From Adiantum capillus-veneris (taxonomy: Eukaryota > Streptophyta > Polypodiopsida > Polypodiales > Pteridaceae), in contig CM043944.1 in the NCBI GenBank assembly GCA_014529385.2, forward strand, positions 57,731,268 through 57,795,267: a DNA stretch of 64,000 bases, given 5' to 3'. The position numbers and the translations under genes were made by a program. Positions 1 to 11,858 of the stretch are shown here, one piece after another (the first letter of the stretch is position 1; each line of letters begins with the position of its first letter). Below the pieces are notes generated by a model. It saw only the letters and a list, made by a program, of their open reading frames with translations. It had not been told where the DNA came from and searched no databases.

Positions 1-54
1 TAAAAGACAGTTGGGTGGAGAAGGGAAGCCTTGGAGGAGGGGTTTACGTGATCT

Positions 55-70
55 CTGTGTGTGTGTGTGT

Positions 71-118
<48 letters not shown>
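55..118. repeat. Compound microsatellite (TG)n(CG)n(AG)n
   Basis: Three dinucleotide tracts follow one another directly: TG, then GC, then a long GA run. A second (GA)n tract lies at 205-240. No gene is visible around them. Confidence 0.95.
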
Positions 119-123
<5 letters not shown>

Positions 124-201
124 AAGAAGAGAGTTTTAACGTCGTAGGAAACTATCCCAAGAGACCTTAAAGATCTAAGCCGACGAGGACTCGAGGAGTA
201 G

Positions 202-204
<3 letters not shown>

Positions 205-240
<36 letters not shown>
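205..240. repeat. (GA)n microsatellite
   Basis: An uninterrupted run of about 18 GA units, just upstream of the short direct repeat at 256-427. Confidence 0.95.
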
Positions 241-244
<4 letters not shown>

Positions 245-255
245 TGGCTATGAGA

Positions 256-427
256 ATGGCTAGCACCAAAAAGGAGCGTCCTAACGGGCTCAACAGGTTT
301 CGTTTCATTGCCATGAGAATGCTCGTCTGCATAGAGGAAGACAGAACGATGGACCTACACCATTTGCAGTATGGCTAGCACCAAAAAGGAGCGCCTTAAC
401 GGGCCCGATAGGTTCCGTTTCATGGAG
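256..427. repeat. Short direct duplication, period 115 bp
   Basis: About 57 bp beginning ATGGCTAGCACCAAAAAGG occur at 256-312 and again at 371-427 with a few substitutions. The intervening sequence is not obviously repeated. No coding function is recognised. Confidence 0.85.
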
Positions 428-429
428 AG

Positions 430-1555
430 TGTCATTCAGAGCCAGCAACCAGGGTGACGATGGTGTTTTTCTCAGTGCATGGTGGACTGCAGCCCACCAT
501 GCCCTCAACCCAACCTTGGTTTCACATATTTTTTGGGGTTAGGTTGGGCACCATCTTTTCCCTTAGAAGGGACGAGCCCCACTCTCGGCTAAGCAATGGG
601 TAACACGAAGGTAACAAAATTTCACAAGTTTGGCACGAAGCCCTCGAAGCTTCACAACTTTGACATGGAATCCCCGCCCCCCCCCCCCCCCTCTTTCCCA
701 AGATTCTGATACAAAAATTTTGAAGACCAATGGGGTTTGTGTGGCTCATGCATAGTGCCAAGATTTTGCGATTTCGATAAGCTTTGCGGTCGAGGTTTAG
801 AATTTGAGCAATAGGCAAACTTTTGGCGAATAGGTGGCCATGTTAGGTGATCAACTATGCGGGCATATGGGTCATGAAGAGGTTTTTGAGGGATAAACTT
901 TGTTGCAATCATTACTGAGCATGTAATCATGTTAGCCTGTGATATGGTGCCTCTAGCTACAAGCAAGCCTCGATCGTTAATGAGAAAGCAAGAAATATTT
1001 TTGCAAGCGATTTACAAGCATTTGATAGGGAAGGGTAACGACCCTGATTGGTTGACAAATTTGCTGGTAACCATGCCTATTTATTTTTAAGTTGATCTCG
1101 AGTTTGTTTTGCAGAGTTATGACACGAGTTTAACGAACATAGCAAGGCTTGATTATGTTTCTTTACCTTTGTTTAAATACATGTGATCATGTTTGGACAA
1201 ATGAGTAAGGCTCCATATGAGGCTACTCATCACGAAACAAGGCTTGTGCACACAAACTCAAGCACTAATGATTTCAAAACCTTTGAAGTTTGTGCCACCA
1301 AGATGTTGAGAAAGATCTATTGAAAAGCAAGGCCTTTCACCTTGGATCTCCTCCGTTTTTGTCGCTGCTGGTGCCGGATAGGAGTGCCACACCTTGCTCT
1401 TCAACTTTCGCTCCATGGGCTAGTCCGTCCGAGCACGGTATAGCCCGCCATGAGCGCCTCTTTCCCCCCTTAGCGCTGCCTTCACTGTTTATCCGCCATG
1501 CCCCTCCTTTCCTTTTCTATTCACACTAAAATCCCCCACCCCCCACTTTGCATTG
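430..1555. other. Anonymous sequence, no gene recognised
   Basis: There are only short open frames and no conserved motif. A run of about 15 C (677-691) after a single CCCCG is the only notable low-complexity tract. Confidence 0.5.
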
Positions 1556-1559
1556 GACG

Positions 1560-2400
1560 GCCTCTTACCCTTTCCATAGCCCATATGGATGGCATCCTTG
1601 CTCGTTAATGGGCGGCCACCTCTCCCAATGGGCACCACATTTGGCATGCACATCGACCAAGGTGTTGCTACACACCTTATTTAGCATGCACATTGACCAA
1701 GGCAGTAGCAAGCTCCTCCGCATTCGGTTAAAATCTCTCGTGGCTTCCTTGCCATAAGCATGATAGGCATACCCTACAATCAATGCTTTCCATAGACGAC
1801 AGTTTGAACCGAAAGCTCATCAAAAACGTTATGTGATTTTGTAAGGGCACCATATTTGGCCATATGTATCAACCAAAGCATTGTTAAGCACTACACACCT
1901 TGTTGCGTCTACCCACTGCCCTATCGGCATTGCCAAACACTACATTAGGCATATATCTTGACCACCGTGGTGCCGAGCACGACTCTGGATGCATATCCCA
2001 CTATCAATGCACTGCATGAGATGACATTCCGGACAGCAAGCTCATCAAGGACTTGGTGCATTGTGACAAGTACACCACACTAAACACACATACCGAGGAA
2101 CGTGTCGGCTAAGTATGTGTTATTTTCAAGTAACCCACTATCGCGAATATAGCATCTATCATGTTGCCTTGGTACAAATCCTTGTTCTTAGCATAGTCTT
2201 TAAGTGATCTCACAACAGAAAGACTTGAATGAGTTTCCTTGCACAATAAATTTCTCCAATATCCATTCTTTGGTATATATATTCAATCAAAGCATTATAT
2301 ATCACTACATTGGGTATACATCTCGACTAAGGTGATGCCAATCACGCCCAACTATCAATGCACTGCAAGAGATGACATTGCGGACAAGATGCTCATCAAA
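1560..2400 (-). pseudogene. Decayed relic of a PLS-type PPR gene
   Basis: The minus strand keeps scattered pieces of the PPR gene at 57229-59127. The clearest is 2101-2228, which matches the 5' end of that gene (about 58990-59110) almost base for base: the same stretches beginning CAAGTAACCCACTATCGCG and GGTACAAATCCTT recur in the same order. Lower down, 1630-1700, 1845-1960, 2000-2050 and 2290-2400 carry degenerate copies of the 306-bp repeat unit; for example, a minus-strand frame at 1565-1783 reads NTLVDVHAKCGAHWE, the NALVDMYAKCGALQK motif of the intact gene. Units are shortened and out of frame, so no protein is possible. It is either an ancient partial duplicate or the wreck of a paralogue. 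Confidence 0.8.
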
Positions 2401-2990
2401 TACTTTTTTATCTATTTAGTGCACCATATTCCAAAATCTGATCAAAGCCCAAAAACTCCCAATTGGCACACTGACCGAGGCCACCAACATGGCACATAAT
2501 TGGCCCCCGATGAAAATTCAGATGGCAATATCTTGGCAACCAAAACTCCGATTGTCAATTTGAAAAGACCAGTGTGCACCACATGATGATCACTTTAGAC
2601 CCACACACTCATATCAACTTTGACCCTTCATCAAACCCTGTCCCGGATCTGCAGACTATCCCAGTTTCAAACTACCATCACTTTCACACCGTAGCTCCAA
2701 TTGACGAGCCGTAAAGACAAGCCTAGAGAGCATGTCGAAGACTATAAATTTTTCTTGTAAAACCACTTTCTAGCAACATCACTACAGCTCGGCTGCAGAC
2801 ACCAACTTCATTTCTAGGCATCGAAACCCACATTTTGCATACATTCCAATCATCCTGTTGTCATATCAGATCCTGACATAAATCATAAGTTTGGCAAAAC
2901 TTTGAAAATGCATGCAGATCCACATCTTTCATCTCGTGCTCACAAAGCGGCATGACATCCACCCCCTCTGAACCTGCACATCCTCCAGTA
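2401..2990. other. No gene recognised
   Basis: No conserved motif on either strand. On the minus strand the segment follows the stop codon of the integrase fragment at 3002-3388, so it may be the untranslated 3' end of that lost Ty3 element; this is inference. Confidence 0.35.
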
Positions 2991-3001
2991 TGTGTCAATC
3001 T

Positions 3002-3388
3002 TTAGAAGTCTTTGAAGGCAACATATTCATTAGAAGACACATCTTCATCATCTAAATCCCCATCTTCATGCATATTGAAGTCTCCATCTTGATTTTGAAT
3101 CTCTACATCCCTCTTTTTATACATTTTGACACGTTTACCTGCAATTGGAACCTTTAACTCTATGCCGTCCATTTCACATAAATTGTAAGCAGCATTAGGA
3201 AAAGCGTGTTTAATCACATAGGGGCCAAACCACCGCTTAACCATCTTGTGAATAGCTGTGTACTGATGATCTAAACTGCTATCATAAACAAGAACCCAAT
3301 CCCCTTGTCTGAGTACACAGTTCTCTAGAGTTAATTGGGAAAGTAACGAGCTTTTGGCTATAGACGGATAGTCAGCTTTTGGCCTCAA
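3002..3388 (-). pseudogene. Ty3/gypsy integrase C-terminal fragment
   Basis: This 128-codon frame reads through the C-terminal barrel of a Ty3-type integrase: GDWVLVYDSSLDHQYTAI, then RWFGPYVIK, then PIAGKRVKMYKKR, then an acidic tail. It is clearly related to the C-terminus of the integrase at 43440-44451 (GDWVLVHDSSLENQHSTI and RWFGPYVVK) and shows the ending that copy has lost. Everything upstream (catalytic core, RNase H, RT) is absent; sequence above 3400 is unrelated. It is a truncated element, with strand and family shared with the permuted element at 40.7-46.5 kb. Confidence 0.85.
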
Positions 3389-3774
3389 ACCAAGGGAAAC
3401 CAGTGCATATAAGGAGATTTTAATGTTAGCAAGAAGATATAGAGATTCTTAGAGAGCAATTGTGGAAAGAAATCACGACTCGAAATATAAATAACAATGC
3501 AAAATAAATTGAAACCAATTAGCGACACTTAATTGATGCTGGAAACAGTAGATGCTTCCAAAATTTTGATATCTGAAAACCCTATTACAGATCGGTTGCA
3601 TATGCCATCGCCGGTATGCCTGTTGATTTGCAAAATCCTAATCAGAGATCCCCAATCCGATGGAAGCAAACTATAATCGCCAAACAAATCCAACCCTAAT
3701 ATACAACACCCTTTCTCTTTAGTTCCCAAAAATTTCCCTTTTGCCCTTTGCTTGGTCAATTTTTTTCCTGCTCT
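3389..3774. other. Unassigned spacer next to truncated copia
   Basis: No domain is recognised. The copia integrase stops abruptly near 3780, so the left edge of the deletion that removed its RT, RNase H and 3' LTR lies here. Confidence 0.4.
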
Positions 3775-5745
3775 TCAGCCGAAATGTTTTTTTATCCCAC
3801 GACTAGCCAGAAATGCATTAAATTCTTGAGACATATACTCCCCCCCTCGATTGGAACGGAGGGTGCCCATAGTACATTTCGAGACATTTTCAGCCATAGC
3901 CATAAATTGTTTGAAGCACATAAAAACTTCGGACTTCGCTTTAAGCGGAAATACCCATGCATGCCTGGAGTAATCATCAATGAAAGTCACAAAGTAAAGG
4001 TAATTGCCCAAGGACGAAGTTTGCATGGGTCCACAAAAATCACTATGCACAAGCTACAACCTGCATGTGGCCCGAACTGAACCATCCTTTGGAAACTTAG
4101 AACGCTGCATCTTACCCAAAATACAACCTTCACAAACATGGTTGGCAGGTGCTTCAAGAGGCGGCAAAGAAGCAACCATATCAGATTTCAAATGCAGCAA
4201 ACTGGCAAAATTCAGATGACCAAAACGTGCATGCCAAAGTTTTGCATCTGCAATAGCCCTTGAATTTGCAACAACATTTGCAAAATTTTGTCCACACTTG
4301 TCATACAAAGTGAGCTTATACAGCCCACGACACAAAAGGCCAAATGCAACAATTTCATCACCAAAACTGAGATCATGAACTGTACATTTGTCATCCACAA
4401 ATTTGACTACAAGTCCAAGTCTAGCAAGTGCGGATACAGACAAGATATTCTTCTTGATCCCAGGTACATAAAGTGCATCAATAAGTGTGAAAGAACTTCC
4501 ATTTGCAGCAGTAAGCACAATCTTTCCAACTCCCTGAAATGGATAAGAGGCATTGTTGGCACAAGTGACCGAATTCCCATGAGGGATAGACTCGAGAGAG
4601 GTAAACAACTCACGATGTGAGGTAATGTGCTTTGTAGCACCACTGTCGAAATACCACACATGTGAATCTGCAGCAACTGACAAGCATGCATCATGGACAG
4701 CAGGATTGTAAGTGCACTCTACACTAAAATCCCATTCTACATTAACATCATCATTACAGTCTCCTTTCACAGAAGACTCAACAATGGATGCATTTGTAGT
4801 GGAACTAACATTTGCAGTGGAACCACCCTCTTTCTTCTTAGCCTCTTTGGCCTTCAACTTAGGACACGCCTTGATCAAGTGATCATTAGCTTTACAATAA
4901 TGGCAACGCATATTCTTTTTTCCCTTCTCACCAGAATTTCCAGACGAATTGCTGCCAGCAGAAGCATTAGGAACAGAATTTTTTCCACTCGCAGCAGAAC
5001 CATAAGAAGTGGCTGCATTACTGTTACCACCCTTTCTTTGAGAAGCAAAAAAAGCCTGTTCAACTGCATGCTGCCTAGTCCTGTTTTTTCTAGAAAGTGA
5101 CTCTTGCAACAACAATGTGCATAATGCATCAAACTTGACAACTTCAGGATTTCCTTGGGTCATCAGTCTCCAAGTACTAGCAAAAGTTTGGTAGGAATCT
5201 GGTAAGGCATCAAGAACAGTCTGCACAAGGGAACTGTCTAAAATGACTTCTCCTGCAGAAATAAGTTGCTTATTCATATCCTTGATACTAGCAAGGACAG
5301 TGTCCATATCATCTTCCTCATGCATAATCTTCGACTCCAGCTCTTTGCGCAGCCAAGCAATTTTAGCCTCATTGCGGCTTGCATAAAGACCTGCGAGAAT
5401 ATCCCAAGCCTGTTTTGCAGATTTCGCTGAACGGATGTGAGGAACAATGGTGCACTTCACAGACAACGCAATCAATGCATGAGCCTGCGCAGCCTTAACG
5501 TCGCAACGAGCTTGCTCTGCCATAGGCAAAACAACTCTAACAGCAGCAATCCTTGCAGCAAGACCTGCAACATCGCCTACATCCTCAGAACGAGGACGTA
5601 CATCAATGCCCTGCACAATGTTCCAGACGCCCTTAGACACAAGAACATGTTGCATCATATAAGCCCACACAGGGTAGTTGTCCCCATCCAACCTGTCCTC
5701 AAGAGCAAACATCTTGAACACATCTGTGTTGTTGTTGTCAGCCAT
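3775..5745 (-). pseudogene. Copia gag-protease-integrase polyprotein, truncated
   Basis: The start is set at the ATG at 5745 (MADNNNTDVF); an upstream in-frame Met at 5808 lies in the leader. The frame holds a gag of the UBN2 type (DGDNYPVWAYMMQHVL), a CCHC zinc knuckle CHYCKANDHLIKAC, the aspartic protease motif YFDSGATKHIT, a GAG-pre-integrase zinc segment (LWHARFGHLNFASLL, CEGCILGKM) and the integrase start (VHSDFCGPM, FIDDYSRHAWVFPLK, NRGGEYMSQEF). The only interruption is a TAG at 4054-4056, in the same frame as both flanks, where a Gln or other residue would be expected. The frame ends at a breakpoint near 3780, before the last catalytic Glu of integrase and all of RT. Copia polyproteins are normally about 1300 residues, so roughly half remains. 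Confidence 0.9.
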
Positions 5746-6082
5746 GGTAAATGTTGCACCTGATGTGAAAATTGCCCGAAAATAGGAGAAACAAAGTGGG
5801 AACAACACGTGCTATATAGCAAAAACCGTAGAATACTATAAGGCACCTGTTATGCAGAAAATGGCACTGACAGAAACTCTACACAAAATGACAAAATAGC
5901 CTGTGCAGTACTGCCTGTAGGCCGAAATGAGCCCAAATCAAAAATCTGAGCAGACCAAGCTCTACGAGAAGCCCCGAAATATTTGTCAACCTGCGAAAGC
6001 TCGCAAAATCTCACTAAAATCAGAGAAAGTGAGCAGGCGTGTACTAGAGCAGCTGGTGACTAAGCCCGGGAGGATGCAACCT

Positions 6083-6094
6083 GCTTTGATACCA
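6083..6094 (-). other. Primer-binding site (initiator tRNA-Met)
   Basis: The minus strand reads TGGTATCAAAGC two bases inside the LTR end, the usual copia/gypsy PBS complementary to the 3' end of initiator tRNA-Met. Confidence 0.85.
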
Positions 6095-6096
6095 AT

Positions 6097-6323
6097 TGTT
6101 GGAATTAAGGTTGAAGAGAAACGCACACAACTTGGAGAAGACGAAGGAAGCTCAAGGCACACAATAGAGAGTGTATTACTTAGTGTGCAATGGAAAGATA
6201 GATAGCCCTAGATTGATGGGCGTATATACAATACTCGAGGGAAAAAACCTCCTAAAGAGGGAAAAAATGCCCCGGCGGTCCTAGTGTGTTCACACACATC
6301 ACTGCCACATGTATATGGTAACA
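6097..6323 (-). repeat. 5' LTR of the truncated copia element
   Basis: About 227 bp bounded by TGTTACC and CCAACA on the minus strand, so it has the TG...CA ends and a short TGTT/AACA inverted repeat. The PBS lies immediately inside. The outer (6323) boundary rests on these termini alone because the partner LTR is missing. Confidence 0.7.
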
Positions 6324-6669
6324 CAAAGTTCCTATGTTCTAGTCTTGAAATTGTTTTGAGTGTTGTTTCAAATGCAGTTCACTAAAAGTGCTCTAACTTT
6401 TGATAGACAAGTCCAAATTGAGTCAGGTATAGCTAGGAAGAAAGCTTGCGAGCAATAGCTAGGAAGAAAGATTGCAGTTTTAGACCTGCATTTTTTTAGG
6501 TTTCCTAAATCCAAACTTTTAGGGTACCCCAAGACTAGTTTCCAAAGACCAAAAAGTCACAAATTCCTGACTTTTGAGAGACCTAATCAGGGGCAGCAAG
6601 GGATAAGTTGCACTTACCCAAAGTGGGATTATCGAGGACTATCTTGAGACTTTTGAGAGAGCCTTAACC
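6324..6669. other. Leader-like sequence before gag
   Basis: No gene. A 21-bp motif TAGCTAGGAAGAAAG(C/A)TTGC appears twice around 6430-6470. This is probably the untranslated leader of the gag element that follows; its 5' LTR is not recognisable and may have been removed when the copia element landed next to it. Confidence 0.4.
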
Positions 6670-8586
6670 ATGATAAATCATCTACCACCAGGGTTCTCTA
6701 CTCCACTCAGAGAGATGGAAAACGCAAGAAATGCTGCAATGCCAACAACAGGGGGATCGGGAGAATACCTAGAGGAGAGGCATCCTCTGATAAACAAACC
6801 GAACATGAGATTCATCAAAGCCAATGAATCCATGAGAGTGCTCACAGATTATGCTCATGAGAGTTTATATAGATTCACAAACAGGGATCCATACATCTTC
6901 TACAGGTGTGTAGAGCCCAATGCGAGAGAATTGACCACACATAAGAACCTCTATGCATTCACGTATACAGATGCCAACGGAATGCAATTTGTGATGGTAG
7001 ATAAGTATGCTCATGAGTACAAACTTGTCGATCCAATTGACTTAGAGATATACACATACAAGGGTACTCCGATTCCTACTTACTTTCAGCCAAAAATGAT
7101 GCCAGAGTACACATTAGAGAGAATTCCACTGGGATTCTCTCCAAGACGAGAGGATAGAGCGAGAGACATCTTTCCAAAAGGCCACAAATTGGTTAGACTG
7201 GTGACTGAACCACAACAGTTAAGGCCATATCAAGTGGCTCAATGTGTCAAGATAAAGTACAATGGGTCAGAGGATCCATATGCTCATGTTTCACTCTTCA
7301 AACAAGTTTTGAGAGCTAAACAGATTGCAAATTTCCATACTCAATATGAGGGATTTGGATTGACATTGGAAGGAACGGCTTTGACGTGGTTCCAACCACT
7401 AAACAAAGATGATTTTCCCAACATAGCACAACTCTTACAAGAGTTTGTAGAGGAGTTTTTGAAAAGGAGAATCAAACACAACACAGAGTCTCATATCTAC
7501 ACTTTCAAACAAAAAGCAAACAAAAACCTGAAGGAAGCTCTGCTTCGCTTCAAACAGTACATAGATAGATGTCCTGTGAGAGAGCTACCGCAAGATGAGA
7601 GGCTATCAGTTCTCTTCATAAAGGGCTTGAGGAATGAAAATCTCAAAAAGGACCTACATTTGAAGGGATGCATGACATTTGAGCAAGTCGCTAGAGAAGC
7701 TCTATATCTAGTTGACAATAGCAAGGCCTACGGAGAGGTGACTGAGGATACAGACAACGCGACTAGTAGTGCCTCATCTCCAAAGAGCAAATCAACAACA
7801 AATAGAGATGTTCAAACTCCTTGGGAACCAATCATTGATCAATTGGTCGAGGGGGTAATTAGAAGAATAAACCAAGGCTACATACAAAACCTGAATGTAC
7901 GACAATCTCAATTGAGGAGATGTAATACTTGTGGAGGGGATCATCCCACTCCATGGTTTAGCACTCAATTGAAACATCAACAAATGCTACGGCAACAACC
8001 ACCTCTTTTGAATAATGGTAGAGTGGTAGTCAACTACACTTAGCCAACGCATGTGCCACAATCCATGAAAAACCAGTACTTCTTGGATGCGAGTACGCTC
8101 ATGTTCATAGTCAATCATAAGTATGGTTCAAAGAACATCCTCACAAAGCAAGAACAACCATTGACTGGATCAATAGCTATGAAACAAGAAGGTCTATGCT
8201 ATGAATGTGGAGGTGACCATTGGGCACGAAGTTGTCCAAATAAGGGTCCACAAATAGGATTATTTGTATTCTGTGAACATTGTGGGATAGACCATCTATG
8301 CCAACACTGTGCTAAGAATCCAAACTACAAAGGGAAAGCAACAATGAACGTTGTAGGCGTGATACCTTCTTCAAGTGGATCCGAGGTAGAATCCGCCATT
8401 CCTTTAAACGTGATGACTCGAGCTCAAGCTCAAGAAGCTGCCAAAAACAAATCAGCTGAAGAAGCCACATTGCCTATTCAAACACAAATTGAGAACATAT
8501 CGGTGAGAACCTTTGGAAGAAGATCATGGAAAGGCAAACGAGACAAAATGAAAGCAAAGAGGCTGAATCGGAGAAAGCGGCTTTGA
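6670..8586 (+). pseudogene. Ty3-type Gag with CCHC knuckle, one in-frame TAG
   Basis: The first ATG opens a 457-codon frame that ends at TAG 8041-8043; the same frame then stays open to TGA at 8584. Residues about 190-350 match the Retrotrans_gag fold: YNGSEDPYAHVSLFKQ, LTLEGTALTWFQPLN, then LLRFKQYIDRCPVRELPQ and LSVLFIKGL. Past the TAG comes a zinc knuckle CYECGGDHWARSC and a second Cys/His cluster, CEHCGIDHLCQHC. Gag shapes the particle and packages the RNA. The TAG could be a mutation or a readthrough site; its context ACT TAG CCA is not one I recognise as programmed. Beyond 8586 the frame dissolves. Confidence 0.8.
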
Positions 8587-9085
8587 AAACTAAGCTGAAT
8601 CAAACAAGAGAGTAGCTTAGACAAGATCAAGAAAGGAACAAGAACGCAAGGGGACCTAAAGAGTCAAAGACTAACTCGGGAGGTTCACTCCTGGTCGACA
8701 AAGTGTTTGAACCTTTGATGCAATTTTGAAGGCCTATGAAGCTATGCTAAAACCCAAGAGGATAGATGGCTGACATATCCTCATCCAGGGTATGAAAAAG
8801 AAAGGTTGCAAATGTGCAAGGAGCTTATCCAAAAGGCCCAAGCTCTTACGGAACCAATTCCAGATGCTCCAAAAATGAAGGGTATAATCCACAAAAAAAT
8901 CCAGGAAATGGAAAGTCGTGGTATCGTAAACAAAGACCAGGAAGATCTAGGAGTTGAGGCACCTTTAGATACAAGGGAAGTAGCCAATACCACATATGGG
9001 GTGGGTTCAGAAGCAATGATGCCTATTCCGGAGGTAGAAGCACCGTGACCACAATCCTTATGGGAATCGATTAGAAACCGAAAAG
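8587..9085 (+). pseudogene. Frameshifted gag-to-protease linker
   Basis: The short plus-strand frame at 8806-9048 (starting MQMCKELIQKAQ) is charged and helical-looking and probably continues Gag after frameshifts near 8590 and 8780. No domain is recognised. Confidence 0.4.
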
Positions 9086-9963
9086 ATGGTAGTTGCTACT
9101 TTACAGTCAGCACCTATCCCTGAGATAAACATGGATCACAAATTTTTCTTAGGAGATAAACGATCTTTATATGGGGATGTTGGGTCTGTCACATCTGAAG
9201 AGAGTAAACCACGCTCTCTAAAGACTTTGCCATCTTTCATAGGAGAACACGAAACAAAATTAGAGGCTAAAATGGTACCTTCTCAATGGAAAGCCACACC
9301 AAAAATGATGGATACCAAGATCTTGCATGAATTGATGTCTTCTCCTATACAATGCACACTTTATCTCTCAGAGCTACTAAAAATTAGACCGTATCTATGG
9401 AGCCAAATGGGCAAAAACCTGGAAAAGATGGGGTTGAAAATCCCTTCACATGACCAACTTGTGGACAAAAACATGGATGACACCTCGCCTAAGAAACCAC
9501 AGACAAAGCCAGTACCAGTAAATAAAGTGGGTGATTACTGTGAAGGCGAAGAAGGAAACACCACCTTACCACTTGAGTACAAAGGCGTAAAGACGGTTTC
9601 TATTTTAGATAGGGGGGCCGGAATTGCCATTGCAAACAAAGAGATATGGAAAAAATGGGGAAAGCTGCTCTTACAAAAACTTGAATGAAACTGCAATTAC
9701 TGGATGGATACATGGAGAAACCAATTGTAATATTAGAACAAATCATTGTATCCTTGTGTGGCATAGAGTATGAGCACACCTTTGCCATAATGAATTTTGA
9801 CAAGAGCGGCAACTTTGATATCATATTGGGCAGACCATTCATGCGTCAGCTCAAAATGGTACAAGACTGGGGCTATGACTATATCTACTTGAGACACAAA
9901 GAGGTCACAACAAGAATAAGTGTCAAAGATCATAGTTATAGCGAACCCCGGGGGAAGAATTAA
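9086..9963 (+). pseudogene. Retropepsin-like protease, damaged
   Basis: Two overlapping frames (9086-9688 and 9685-9963) make one protease if a one-base shift at about 9685 is allowed. The first ends with the active-site region VSILDRGAGIAIANKEIW, where Arg replaces the Ser/Thr of the D-S/T-G-A triad. The second carries the flap and second loop IILGRPFMRQLKMVQDWGYD, a good match to gypsy-type proteases. The enzyme would mature Gag; with DRGA and a frameshift it is presumably dead. Confidence 0.75.
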
Positions 9964-10001
9964 ACTCCACAACTGATTTCGAAAGCAAAGCGCATATTTG
10001 G

Positions 10002-10811
10002 ATGTACGGAGCTCCTGAGAGTGGAAGTCTTAGAAAGGAAGGTAGCATCCTAGAGCGTTCAATAGAAGATGAGACATATATTCTAGAGCCTTTTCCAGAG
10101 GAGTTATTTAAGCCCTTTGGATGGGATCAAATACTGGCGACTCTTGATGTCTGCGTAAACAAGGTGACATACACCAAATTTTGTGATGAAGATGGGTATG
10201 ATATAACTCCCTTATTTACGATAAAGGTGTTGAAGGAAGCTAATGAAGTTTGTGAGTGTGAAAGCAAAAAAGTTGAGACAGATTGATACATCATAAAGCA
10301 TGGTTCCAAGGTGCAAACAAAGGAAGCAGAGCAACAACAAGAATATGTCATCATTGACATACCTGAAGAATTGCCAAAAGCTGTTTCAAAGAATTCTACT
10401 ACAAAAAAAACGCAAACAAAAGCAGATGAAGGAGTAAAGTTTCCACGTTCAACGTCAAATGTTCAACAAATGCAAGATCAAAAGAAGAACAAGGATACAA
10501 GAGAAGATCAACTGTCTTCTATGACAATCAAATTCAGCATATGTGGAGAAACAGGACTCAAAATCACATCTTCAGCTGTGATGGATCCAAAAACAACAAA
10601 GAATCTAATGACTTATGGAACGTGGATCATGATGGGAAAGCCGCCAATCACCGAGCTAGACAAGATCGTGTACACAAGTTCAAAAATGCCAATTCCTAGC
10701 TTTGTCATGGCAGAAGCCGTACTCAAATTGAGTATCGGGGAATATAAAGATACTTTCCACATAATTGAATCCCATCATATCAAGGAGAGTCTAGTCTTGA
10801 TAGAAGGCTGA
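10002..10811 (+). pseudogene. Unidentified ORF after protease, one TGA
   Basis: One frame runs from 10002 to 10811 with a single TGA at 10284-10286. It contains ILEPFPEELFKPFGWD and, near the end, AVLKLSIGEYKDTFHI. The last part looks weakly like another aspartic-protease-type beta-barrel, but no catalytic DSG is present. I do not recognise the family. Confidence 0.5.
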
Positions 10812-11036
10812 AGGAACATCTTCTTTTAACCACAAGGAAAATCTTCAGTAACAACACCATCAAAAATCCCAAAAGCACCTCAAGTCAATGCAAAAAAGGA
10901 GCAACCAAGCATAGCAGAAAAAGGTAAAGCTAAGGTAAACACTGAAGTATATCAACCTTGCAAGACGAATTTACCTTCAACGAGCTTCCATCAAACTTCC
11001 CACGAAGCCTTTACATCAAGAGCCAAACCATAAAAA

Positions 11037-11858
11037 ATGCAATGGAAACCAAAGCACAAAGTCTACCAACCAAATTTTCCATCACAAAAAAACATCCCGA
11101 AGAATCCAAAGAATGTCAACCAAGTGTTGGTATCCAAAGAGCACATCAAAGTCAAAGACCCAATTTGGATACATGAAGCACGGATTCAACCACAACAACA
11201 AAAGGTGACAGGGTGGGTAGCATCAAATGATTCAATCATTGCTCAAGGCTACTTCCAAGGAAACGCTAATGTTTGGGCCAAAAAGCCTAAAGTAACAGCT
11301 TGGACCTACCCACCTCAACCAACGAGTTCTACAAAGAACAAGACGACCTATCAACACAAGGTAAACAACTCAAGCAGGAGGAAGAACAACAAAAATAGGC
11401 AAAAGGAAAGACATTCCAAGAAAGCAATGCAACAAGTATGGGTACCAAAGTCAGACTTCAACGAAGATACCCAACACAAACAGATGCAACAACGGATTAT
11501 TCCAATCCAGCTACTTGAAGCACAAGGATTCTATGAAGGTAACACACAAATATGGTTACCAAAAATTGTACCTCAACTTGGAACAACAAAGATCAATCAA
11601 GAAGTACAAGGATCCACCCAAAGGAACATAATCAATAGGAGGAGCCAACAACCAGTCACCACTGATAGTGCTAAGAAATCTAGATGGATACCCCATCTTC
11701 AGCTACAAAATCAAGGCTTCTACAAAGGAAATCATTAGATATGGATACCGAAGCCTAGTGTCACTCAAGCCAAAGAAGTAGCGAAAATTCCAAAGACGGT
11801 CACACAAGGACCAAAGGCAAGGTGGGTACCAAAATTGCTAATGGAAACTCAATCATAA
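11037..11858 (+). pseudogene. Gln/Lys-rich ORF with QGxYxGxxxxWxPK repeats
   Basis: The frame is open from 11037 to TAA 11856-11858 except for one TAG at 11736-11738. It is rich in Gln, Lys, Asn and Thr and contains at least three copies of a loose repeat: AQGYFQGNANVWAKKPK, AQGFYEGNTQIWLPK and, across the TAG, NQGFYKGNH...IWIPKPS, with extra QVWVPKSD and RWVPK half-units. A related unit, AQGYYEGQTKLWLPK, lies on the minus strand at 55951-56280, so the repeat defines a dispersed family. It sits where RT would normally follow protease. Function is unknown; a structural or RNA-binding role is only a guess. Confidence 0.6.

Larger units (their letters stand above)
3775..6323 (-). mobile_element. 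Truncated Ty1/copia retrotransposon
   Basis: A minus-strand copia element with, in order: 5' LTR (6097-6323), initiator-Met PBS (6083-6094), leader, gag, protease and the first part of integrase, ending near 3780. Reverse transcriptase, RNase H and the 3' LTR are missing, so it cannot move by itself. The gag-pol frame is nearly intact, with a single TAG. No target duplication can be tested because the 3' end is gone. Confidence 0.9.

Noticed and set aside
677-691. Poly-C run as a possible G-quadruplex or telomeric signal
   Set aside because: It is a single homopolymer without periodic G-runs or telomere repeats. An isolated TTAGGGTT near 3690 on the minus strand is also not a repeat array.
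4288-5100. Plus-strand frames across the first copia element
   Set aside because: They are antisense shadows of the gag-pol frame, without domains.
6324-6669. 5' LTR matching the LTR at 13331
   Set aside because: Only isolated short words are shared; no continuous similarity supports it.
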